Shown one piece after another: positions 45,441 to 64,000 of a stretch of 64,000 nucleotides of DNA. A model generated the notes under the pieces. The model was not told where the DNA came from, ran no database searches, and saw only the letters and a program-made list of their open reading frames with translations. The DNA is from Pagrus major (Eukaryota > Chordata > Actinopteri > Spariformes > Sparidae). The DNA lies in the NCBI RefSeq assembly GCF_040436345.1, contig NC_133218.1, positions 27,330,710 to 27,394,709 of the forward strand, read 5' to 3'. The position numbers were made by a program, and so were the translations under genes. Each line of letters opens with the position of its first letter. Within the stretch, counting starts at the first letter, position 1.

Positions 45441-47064
45441 GTTTTTATTTGATGTAACTGATTATTTATTGCTATTTTCTGTGTAACAGACGGGACGTTT
45501 GTCAAGACTTCTTTCTTAGCACAGGCCTTGTTGTTACCACCAGGTGGCAGATCGTGACACTTAGTTGTTCTGAAAGGATCAATCCACTGTCCAATTAACA
45601 AGATCAACGGAAGACAGAAGGATTAGCTAGCTTTGAAAAGGTTAAGGAGCCCTTATTTAAGAGTAGAGGGTTTGCTCCTGTTTGCATTTTAGCCACGTAG
45701 ACTTTTTGATTCTGAAAATACAAAAATAAAAATCATCTTCAACTGATTTACAACATAAGCTGACATATCCAGACAGTTCATTGGTGTAACAAACTCTTCT
45801 TGATTGAAAATAAATTTACTTTACACGGTGAATATTTTTCAGTGTCAGCCAGCTGCTTATTTTCACATTGGCCTGATAACATCATTATCTGGCTGCAGCC
45901 TTTATTCTGATGTGTGGCAGCCTATCTCAGCTGTGCCTATTCATATGTAGGTGGCATAAAACATTTCATGCAGAACACCATTCTACTGCAACATAATACG
46001 ATTAATTATAGTCTGATTGCTATTTTGACATTTGCACCGCCAACTCTATAATTAAAGCAACAGACTGTCTTTCAGAAAAGAATAATATCTATGATGTGTT
46101 TTTGTATTTAACAGCTTCTCAATGACAATTCAGAGTAATTTGTTTCCCTCAAAGTGTCAGTACCTATCAAGCAAAATAATTGCTTGTTGGCCATCGTTGT
46201 CAGGTAAGCTGTGAATTTCTAGTCACTGATTTCAGCTAAAAAACAGTCAAAGCACAGTAATAAACATCTGATTTTGCTTTTTAGCATCAAAGGCATGTCT
46301 GATAAAGAAAGAAGCACAATTTTTTTTCTTGAGATGTCGAGATGAGAGCGTTCAAGTTTTGGCTGGAACTGGTAACATAAACAATGACAGAATATGAAAG
46401 ACATCACATTTTTTATTTTACAGACACAATATTCAACAAAGTTTGTTAGTTGACTGGGAACCAGCAGCCTCAGATTCCCCAGTTACACCACTCTCTATCG
46501 AAAAAAGAGGTGACCGTTTTAAATGGATGTGCACGGCCTGTGTGCGGTCAAGTAAATGGACACAAAGTCAGGCAAACTGTCTCAAAATCAAATCTTATTC
46601 ATGTGTAGTGGTTGAATTAAATAATACACATTTTGTTTCCGCAATAAAAAATTTAAAAAAAAGGAAATGTACCTTTTATGAACGCTGAACAATTTTACTA
46701 CGTTCTGCACAAAATACAAGCAAGCTGTGTGTGGTTTTAACAGGATTTGGGAATGCTTTTGTCACAAGGAAATATGGAAGTGATTTCCTCCACTGATTAG
46801 GAGGAGTACATTAACCTTATTTAAAACAGAACCCTGAAGATGCCACTAAAACATGGCTAACGTTTTCAACAAAAAAAAGTACAAACATCTGTTTTGCTGA
46901 TTTGTTGCAAACAAACACAAAAAACCCAGAGGGCTGACTCTCATGAATGTCTCCGACTGTTTACTGCGGCACAGCATCAGACTTTCAAATTGCCAGGTTC
47001 AAATTTCCGCTCCTCAGACAGACATAGCTCGACTGTACATCACATTGTATATGAGAAACCACAT
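45441..47064. other. cstf3-depdc7 tail-to-tail intergenic region
   Basis: Contains no recognisable exon of the TCP11L1 gene that sits here in human, nor any other gene. A second possible depdc7 poly(A) signal (AATAAA on minus, 46412-46417) would place part of this in the depdc7 3' UTR. Confidence 0.6.
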
Positions 47065-47079
47065 GAACAGACACATTTC

Positions 47080-47085
47080 TTTATT
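47080..47085 (-). terminator. depdc7: depdc7 candidate poly(A) signal
   Basis: AATAAA on the minus strand, about 430 nt after the depdc7 stop, followed by a GT-rich stretch (TGTGTCTGTTCATGTGG). A second copy at 46412-46417 is an alternative. Confidence 0.55.
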
Positions 47086-47197
47086 GCTAACACTGTTCCT
47101 ATTGCACAAGCACAAAGAATACATCCATTGAAAACGCCATACGCAGACTTGACCTTATAGGCTGCAGACATCGAGACGCATTGCAGGGTGAAAACAT

Positions 47198-47217
47198 AAA
47201 AAAAAAAAAAAAAAAAA
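47198..47217. repeat. A20 homopolymer
   Basis: Twenty A on plus (poly-T in the depdc7 3' UTR on minus). Confidence 0.95.
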
Positions 47218-47511
47218 GAACACTTGGTTCTTTTTGTCATTCTGGGAAAGTAACAGAGTCGCATATATAACTAAAAGGGACTTTTCATGTTAGTGTCCTG
47301 CACCAAAGAAAAATATCGAAGAAATTGAAGTAATTAAGTCCTTAAATATCGCAGCTTCTCAAGAGTCTCTACATTTAAAATTCACATTCTTGTTCAGTAG
47401 TCTAAACTATTTGCATACAAGCAAATACAATCCACTTACTATACTGCACATCATTTACATCACATCTACTTCTTTTTACATTATAATACATGAAGTGTTA
47501 AAAAATAAATA

Positions 47512-56970
<9,459 letters not shown>

Positions 56971-57000
56971 GAAAACTTCCTCCAGTGACTGTAAAGACAG

Positions 57001-59825
57001 CCATTCAGACCATGTCCCTCTAATGTCTTCAATCCACAACGTGACGCACGCAACTAACTACAGTCAAGCCCGAAACCGTCCCCTCCCACTGTAATACATT
57101 ATTCATGTGCCAATCACCGCCCTGCCCGGGCATTACCGTGATAATGAGGCTCCCACTGTTTCCCCCCAAGATGAACAAAAGGCACTGGCTCACTTATTCT
57201 TACATTTGGCCAAATCTTAGTGAAACTGTAAAAGGAAGGAAGAGCACATTGGTGTCTTCCTCAGCAAAAGGTTTGAGTCTTACAGGTGGCTCTAATTATT
57301 TTCTTCTCTCGCATGAAAGCATTAGTCATTACAATGCCATTCAGAGCAGCCAAAGGCAGCATGCACAGATTGCTGACATTTCACACCAAAGTCCTTAAAG
57401 AAGCCTTAAAGTAAAAGACTTTTCAGTTAAAGGAAAAGCTTAAAATCCAGGAAGTTTTCACACAACCTTTCACTCACATAGTCACACCCTGAAAGCCTAC
57501 AGTGAAAGGAAATCTGATATGATATCAGAAACAGCAGCCACCATGTCCAACAGGTATGGAAATGCTGAGAGAAAGAAGATGAATGTTTGAATGAGTGGGA
57601 TTTAAAGGGTAAAGACAAAAAAAACAAATCTGTGGACACAATACTGACACATGTGACTGCAGGTGCCTCAGGTGTCAAAATGGCCCTGATGCTTTCCCAG
57701 ACTTGGCTTGAATTATGTACACAGGGCAGGTTGTCACTGAACTTGAATCATAAACACACCCCAGAGTGAACACACAGGTAGGCACTGAGGCTCTGACCCG
57801 GTGCCTTCTTTCTCGAGGTGTAGTCTGACAATGGAAAAGCAGTAAGCTGACACTGTGAACACAATGTTGGTCACTCGCCGAAAAGGGAGACTGAAAGAAA
57901 GACTGCCATCATCGTCGTGAGACGTGTGTGGCGCAAGGGGTGAGGCGCACAGGCAGCTGGGAAAAACCGGTTTGGTTACTGTCCTCTTCAGCTCTTTTAT
58001 GTGTAAAAATGCTCTTTTACAACAGGTGAAGTGAGAGCGTGTGAGCAGGTGCACACAGGTTCTACGTCTGTTAGCCTTTTGATTAGAGACGGAGCAGAAA
58101 GTCAGCAGTATGACAAAAGAAGGAGGAATTTCTTTGGCTTGTTGAGCTGCTCTTGAGCAAGGCGGGGTGCTTTATAAAGACTACAGGTGTGCTTATGTGT
58201 AACTTTAAAGGGGCTCTCTGCTGATTTTACACATGACGTAGTTGTGTTTACTGATCATACTTAGTTGATTGCAACAGTTGTATAATGTTTGGTTCTGGAG
58301 GAAGTTTAAGACTTGCCTACATTACGGACAAGAAGGCATTAAAGGAGGCAGGAGGGGTCCGATGAAAGACGCATCATGGGAAATGTAGGATCCAGTGTTT
58401 ATGGAGCTTGATCCCTAATAGGAAACAGCACAAGGATAAGAACATTTTTCCTCCCTGACAGCGATGCCGATACTGAGTGCTGATCTGATACCAAAGCCTT
58501 AATATATGGATAATATGTTACAGTTGTGCTTGAAGTTATACAAGCTTGCCATTTATGGGTATTATCTTCTTGTGCTGTACAAAATCTGTTAAGTTTTAAG
58601 GTTTACGGGACCCTGCGGGGTCTCATTTCTGATAAATCACTGACCTGGTATTGAAGTGGTGCTTAGACTCTTTACTCACCGATATCGATTTCAGCATTTT
58701 AGGCAGTATCGGAGGCATTTCCGATACTGGTATTGGTATCAGAACGACCCGAACAAGAACGATTAAACGAAATACTATTACAAAATCAACAATCCATCAT
58801 AAGGACTCAGGAATTTAAAGGTGCAATATGTAAGAAGCCTCGTTTCCCGATGATACGTCACATCTGAATTATAACTTTTTTTCAGTCACAAAAGTAAACC
58901 CCACACTTTAAACACGTTGCGGACAGTCACCACAATGACGTACAAATCACAAGCATTACGTCAGTCTCTGGCGTCAAACAATCTCTGAGCACTAAATACA
59001 CACAAGCTCAGTCAGTGTACTTGGTTGTAGCTTTAGCATGCTGTGTGTGTACATAAACGTACCCTTTCTGTTGCTGCAGATGGTGTATTTTATGAATTCA
59101 TACTGCCATCATGTCAGAAGAAACCCACACTGTATATGAAAGGCAACTCTGTGCTTTCAGTTAGAGTGAGAAGTCTTTGGTTGAGGGCAAAACTGGTTTT
59201 GCAACTCTTCAAGTGAATGCGTTTCAGTTTGATGTGCTGGTATTTGTGAACTTGTCACAGTGCTGACTTCAATGCTGTAGAGTGACACATGTTTCAGACC
59301 AAAACAGAAAATGAGACAGAGAAGGGAGACAGAAAGAGAGAGCACTCTGGTTAACACAATCAGATATTCAGGCCCACAAGGTTAAAGCAATATTTACTCT
59401 CCTGCTTCTCTCCATATGCCCGGAAAGCCCTGCATATTTCCCTCTTCTTTCCCCTTCATACTTATCGGTCGCGCAATGTCAGTCACGTAGTAGTTTGTTG
59501 ACAGTTATGATGATGACAAATATCCTTAGGAATTTTCTCCAGGAGGTAGAAAAAACTCACAATGCAAGTTTCTGTTTAGGAATGCAGTGTGACACGGAAG
59601 AAATGAAGGAAATGTTAAGACACTTGACAAACAGGTGGCAGGAGCAGCGTCATCAACCCTCAGGGGTTCATGAAAATGAGAATTCCCAGCCCTCAAATGC
59701 AATTTATTTAGTTCCTTCAATTACTGTAAGTACAGATACCGCTGCCACAATTAAAAAAAAATCTCAATTACAATAAAAAGTCCTGCATTTAAAATTCAAC
59801 TCAGGTAAACATACAGGAAAATATA
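57001..59825. other. depdc7 upstream intergenic region
   Basis: The first about 120 bp probably hold the depdc7 promoter (CpG-richer, no TATA seen). Beyond it are repeat pieces, including MITE-like ends near 58205 and 58816. No coding exon recognised. Confidence 0.6.
58440..58760. repeat. dispersed repeat remnant (GATACTGAGTGCTGATCTGA type)
   Basis: CCGATACTGAGTGCTGATCT, then CCTTAATATATGGAT, and later ATTTCCGATACTGGTATTGG with GAACGACCCG, phrases of a dispersed fish element. Limits approximate. Confidence 0.45.
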
Positions 59826-59919
59826 CTTATAGTCAGAGTTGGGTAGTAACAGACTACATGTAATCTGGATTATGAAATCAAATTACAAAAAATCATTTGC
59901 TATAATCAGCCCAGATTAC

Positions 59920-60672
59920 TACGGAAGCCCTAAAGGGCCATGCATTCATACATTTTATTTCCTCCGTTTTCCCGTGATAACGAGTAAATTTCATTTGTTT
60001 TCTCGAGATCTCGAGTTATTATCTCGAAATAACAACTGCTGTTTTCCCGAGATAACGGGATAATTTTCTCGAGATCTCAAGATAATGAAACTTTGTTTTC
60101 CCGAGATAACGATATAATTAATTCGAGATCTCGAGATAATGACTATGATATAGGCCTGAGATTATGGAGACGTGCGGGACCTTGTAGCTGGTCAGCTATG
60201 TAGTTAACGACGACATCAGGCTCACTTAGATTGCGCTGCCGATATAGCTGAAGCCTTGCTAACCGTCTTTTCAGATTACGCACACTAATGTGTATATTAT
60301 ATGTAATAGCAAGGCATAATGCTATTTCAGCCTGTGTCAGGCCTTGATTGAAAAGATATGTGACGCGGTGATCGATATGCTCCTGCTCCTCTGACATTGC
60401 TACACTGAATGATGTTTCCTGCAATGATTTAATATACTACACTATCATTTTGTTTTCTCGAGATCTCAAATTAATTATATCGTTATCTCGGGAAAACAAA
60501 GTTTCGTTATCTCGAGATCTTGAGAAAATTATCCCGTTATCTCGGGAAACGGGCAGTTGTTTTTTCGAGATAATAACTCGGGATCTCGAGAAAACAAATG
60601 AAATTAACTCGTTATCACGGGAAAACGGAGGAAATAAAATGTATGAATGCATGGCTCTTTAGGGCTTCCGTA
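59920..60672. mobile_element. palindrome-rich DNA transposon, internally deleted (753 bp)
   Basis: A 6-bp duplication GATTAC (59914-59919 and 60673-60678) flanks exact inverted termini TACGGAAGCCCTAAAG. The arms (about 59920-60140 and 60452-60672) are nearly identical inverted copies over about 220 bp, with two mismatches in the outer 78 bp. Each arm carries about three repeats of a unit with CCCGAGATAACG followed by a CTCGAGATCTCGAG-like palindrome. The core is one open frame resembling the start of an integrase-type transposase. I infer a deletion derivative of a larger autonomous element. Confidence 0.85.
60143..60424 (-). CDS. truncated integrase-type transposase N-terminus (93 codons, helix-turn-helix-like)
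   Basis: ATG at 60424 just inside one inverted arm, stop at 60145-60143 just inside the other. The peptide contains LFNQGLTQAEIALCLAITYN then HISVRNLKRRLARLQLYRQR, which resembles the N-terminal helix-turn-helix part of eukaryotic rve/DDE integrase-like transposases that I know from fish and cnidarian genomes. The catalytic DDE core is absent; the frame ends where it would begin (QGPARLHN, then LRPIS). The frame is intact, with no internal stop. It may be a remnant or a small DNA-binding protein. Confidence 0.6.
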   Translation of the reverse strand: MQETSFSVAMSEEQEHIDHRVTYLFNQGLTQAEIALCLAITYNIHISVRNLKRRLARLQLYRQRNLSEPDVVVNYIADQLQGPARLHNLRPIS

Positions 60673-61295
60673 GATTACATTAGAAAAAATGTGTAATTGA
60701 ACTATAGTTACATTGTCATGGATTACTTGATTACATTTTTTATTCCATCCTTAAAATATGGTCATTTTAAAACAATGAATCATTTTCCATGAATGTTAAT
60801 ATGCCTAATATTTTCTACTAATTAACAAAGTAAGTCACCTCTCTCAGGTTGCCAGTTTAACGACGAATTAACTGCTATTTGTTCTTGTTTTTCAATGATT
60901 ATAAGGGAGTTTTTTTCCCTTTTATTTACATCAGAAATGGGAGATGAACATTTTGAGTCAGTGCTTCTCCTTCATCACAATAGCAAAATCCTTCATGTGG
61001 CCTTTGATTGGAAAACAGCAGAAACAAAACCTTACGCAAAAGAAACAACATCCCCTAGAATACACACAGCACACCTGTAGTCTGTGCCAGTACTCTTTTT
61101 ATAAGGGTAATTTAATTTGACTGTAGATTCATTAAAAATGGGAAAAACGATTATTTTTTAAGTGTAATGTGCAATTTTTCCATTGTTGGAACAATGTTTT
61201 TATATAATCAAATGGATTACAAAAATCACCATGTCATTCCAATTCAAAATGGACTAAACTTAAAGTAATCTGACCCAAACAGCCCTGGTTATAGT

Positions 61296-63160
61296 ATAAG
61301 AAGTAAAAGTAAATCGACTCCTGTGAGTGATCAACTGACTAATACATCAGTGTTTGAGCAGCATTTTTCTGAAGTCCATTTGTTTGTTCCCATTCTAGGG
61401 GGGAGGCCAAACAATTATCCCAAATCATTTGAAAAGTTAAATGTGGAAAATAAAGCTCAGACATCTGACATCTGCTAGTCTGCAGCTGCCAGGTTAAGAA
61501 TAAATCTGTAACTCTCCTCTCCACAGGTTTAGCTACATGATTGGTTAAAACAGCTTTAAACTGCACCATCATCACACGGCACGTTAGGTTTTAACTACAG
61601 AACATTTCCAAAGCAAATATGTTTTGCAGTCTTATCCAACACACAGCCGTCCAGTTACTGTGCCCTTCTCACATTCTCACGCTGCCTCAAGGGTCCTCAG
61701 TCTGTCTCCCACATATGGAACAATGCAGCGCATTAAAAATTCATATGCTTTTCATCTGGAGAGCAGACATCCAGTATCTGTCTCTCCAAGTTGTGCCCGT
61801 GCTGGAATCCCAAGCGCTTGCCTGACAGGCCGTCCTCCGCAGCTCCAAAGGACAGAGGACAGTGGCTTTCCTCACAGAGCGGACGCCGTAGCACAGAGAC
61901 ACTTTTGTCTGTTGGGGGCTGCCAGTAATTTTGCATTGTGGCCGGACAATTATATTTTATTCAACAGGCTGGAGAACCCTCTCAGACGACACGAAGTCAG
62001 CCACCAATGAATAGTTTGGTTATGAGAGCATGGTGGGCGAGCATTGCGACAAGTTTCTCGCCTTGCAATGCCAGAACATGAACTGTACACTCCAACAAGC
62101 AGGTGATGTAAACACTGACTGACCACTTTGAGCTGAGGGAAAATAATTTTTTTCAAGAGTCGGAGACCAGCGGCTGACTGTAATCAGTATTTGTAAGCCT
62201 ATGAGTCAAAGGGAAATGTTTTTTTCGTGTGCTGATTAGACTATAGATGCCATAACGCACTGTTGGGGCTTTTGGAGGTGTAATTGCATCAGTGACTAAA
62301 TATGTAATGAGGGATGATAATCTTACTCTCACACACTTTTCTTCCCTCTAACGTCTAAGGTAGTTGGCAACACAGTTTCTAAAATAATGCCCAAGGACAC
62401 CTCCATCAGATCCTGTGCAATGGAGCGAATCTTATGTACCAAACAACCTTGGTACACGGTCATACTCCTGGTTAAAAGTACTGCAGATTGTACTCAGATT
62501 CTGCTGTTCAAAAAGTCTTTTCATGCTGCCATTTCTCTATCCATTATCTGATCTAGGGGCACTCTAGCTTCAACACTGTCAGTGATTATGTCAAATTTAC
62601 AAATGTGTTCCTTGTGAGGTTTAAGGAGCCAAATAGTGATGCTCCATGCTGTTGACAGCAGTCTGATCTTGTTTCCTTTTACTTTTTTTGCATCTTTTTC
62701 CCCATCTTGTTTGGACTTTGTAAATCAACACATTATGTCATTAGGAACTTTATTTTCTATTTCTGATGAGAATTCTGAGAATTTGCAGTGGAACTACACA
62801 TTATTTACTGATTCAGCAGTCAGGATGCATAGTGCAGGATTTTCTGCATGCAAGTACTGAAGCTCCAAATGTAATGAGATGTGTGGACAAAACCTTCGAA
62901 GCCAGTGGCTCTCAAACTTTCTCTGGCATGACCAAAAAAAAAAAACTTCACGCCCCCTACCCCACAACTTTTTATCAATCGTTAACAATGACAGCAGAAG
63001 CAACTTACAAAGAAGGGTCCAGGTTGAATTTTAGTGGGACTAAACGCTCTTCATATACCCTTCATATATATATATTAGTTTAATGGCTAAAATGATATGC
63101 TGTGAAGCCCCATTAACCACCTCAGACAAAACATAGCAAAGCAGACGCCTACTACATGCT
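61296..63160. other. intergenic region with no recognised gene
   Basis: The 128-codon frame at 61624-62010 plus and its shadows match nothing I know. A hAT-type end is present near 62901. Confidence 0.55.
62901..62935 (+). mobile_element. hAT-type terminus (CAGTGGCTCTCAAACTTT)
   Basis: CAGTGGCTCTCAAACTTTCT then TGGCATGACC recalls Charlie-like hAT ends. The opposite end was not found in the window. Confidence 0.45.
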
Positions 63161-63164
63161 GCAC

Positions 63165-64000
63165 TTTATTTACAAACTGCATCTGTAAAGCACAAGATTA
63201 TTTTTGAAAGCAAAAAACTGGTAACTGACTTATAAAGAGTCCATTTTGGAAAACTGTGAAAAAAACAATGAAAAAGAGTCTCAGAAATTGTATTGAACAA
63301 GAGAACATAACAATATTTACTTCTGTGAAAAATATATATCTATTTGTCATAAAATGTGGGCTATGTGTGTAAAGGAGTATAAAGACAACTTTTGTTTCTT
63401 TCATCTCACCCTCTGATAAGTCAAGGTAGTAATATTTGATTAACAAAATTCATAAAAAGCAGTACTGGAACGGCACTGACTTGCATCGTAGAAGCAAAGG
63501 GGTGTCTGAAGCACAAAAGTTAAAGCACAATATAGATACAGTATATAGTTACTAAATTCTTCCTTAAGAGATTTGCTGCAGTTCCCACCTCGCTTTTCTT
63601 TTATACAAAATGTACATTATATATAAGTTGGCGCTCCATTACAAAATGGATGTTTTACAAACAGTATATAGCTACGGTTATATATAATATATAGAGATAT
63701 TTTTTATTTTTTTACAATAAATCAGCTTCTCTGTATGTGAGCCTACTTATCAAGTGATTGATGAAGGCTTTTTGTAAAGGTAGGAAATCAGATTTCTGCA
63801 TTTTTATTTGCTGTGCTCTACTTACTATGCCGATTGCTTTCTATCTAGTGCATACTCACTGGTTATGATCTGGCATTTAACTAAAAAAAAAAAAAAAAAA
63901 AAGATTAAAAAAATTATATAAATCTATGAAAAGGCCCATAAAAAGTGAGCTTGTAACTACAAAAACCTAAAAAGACTAGGAGTAGCATCAACTGGAAGTC
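63165..64000 (-). other. possible 3' UTR of a minus-strand neighbour beyond the right edge
   Basis: On the minus strand, very AT-rich sequence ends at AATAAA (63165-63170) followed by T/GT-rich sequence (about 63120-63145). No coding exon is visible, so this is an inference from composition and one poly(A) signal. Confidence 0.25.
63883..63902. repeat. A20 homopolymer
   Basis: Twenty A on plus near the right edge. Confidence 0.95.

Larger units (their letters stand above)
59834..61287. mobile_element. hAT-like element (CAGAGTTGGGTAG type), interrupted by an inner element
   Basis: Left end CAGAGTTGGGTAGTAAC, right end GACCCAAACAGCCCTG. The flanks CTTATAGT (59826-59833) and GTTATAGT (61288-61295) agree at 7 of 8 positions. 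The internal GGATTACTTGATTACATTTT phrase is typical of this fish family. About 695 bp once the inner element and its duplication are removed; non-coding. Confidence 0.7.

Noticed and set aside
60450..60662. Plus- and minus-strand frames (70-71 codons) rich in SRDLE / SRDNE repeats
   Set aside because: Direct translations of the palindromic arm repeats of the transposon; not genes.

Overview
This is nuclear DNA from a teleost fish. Evidence: vertebrate genes split by GT-AG introns, interspersed repeats of the kind common in fish (hAT-like elements with 8-bp target duplications, TTAA-type MITEs, a tRNA-SINE head) and fairly short introns. The proteins align to the human orthologues residue by residue, but not closely enough for a mammal. 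Nothing bacterial, viral or organellar was seen. Comparisons with human proteins and human gene order are from memory; no search was run.

Layout. (1) 1-31.2 kb, minus strand: hipk3, homeodomain-interacting protein kinase 3. Six coding exons (residues 1-669, the whole kinase domain) and a probable non-coding first exon are here; the C-terminal half lies beyond position 1. The large exon 2 (20506-21838) sits between introns of about 12.9 and 9.2 kb. (2) 31.2-33.9 kb: intergenic DNA between two divergent promoters. (3) 34.1-45.4 kb, plus strand: cstf3 (CstF-77), complete, 20 coding exons, 716 residues. (4) 45.4-47.1 kb: short tail-to-tail gap. (5) 47.1-57.0 kb, minus strand: depdc7 (DEP domain), nine coding exons, 532 residues. 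(6) 57.0-64.0 kb: no recognisable coding exon, many transposon remnants, and a hint of a neighbour's 3' UTR at the right edge.

The gene block matches the human 11p13 neighbourhood HIPK3-CSTF3-(TCP11L1)-DEPDC7, with the same divergent HIPK3/CSTF3 orientation, but no TCP11L1 is visible between cstf3 and depdc7. The three genes share a locus, not a pathway: a nuclear kinase, a pre-mRNA 3'-end processing factor and a DEP-domain protein.

Two things stand out. First, cstf3 intron 3 is the longest intron of that gene (5.1 kb) and has a poor 5' splice site. It also holds a phase-compatible candidate alternative terminal exon (39789-40025) followed by a poly(A) signal. This fits the known CstF-77 autoregulation by intronic polyadenylation. 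Second, at 59920-60672 there is a 753-bp element with about 220-bp inverted arms made of repeated CTCGAG/AGATCT-rich palindromes and a clean 6-bp target duplication. Its core is one open frame for a helix-turn-helix-like fragment of an integrase-type transposase, and the element is nested inside a hAT-like element.
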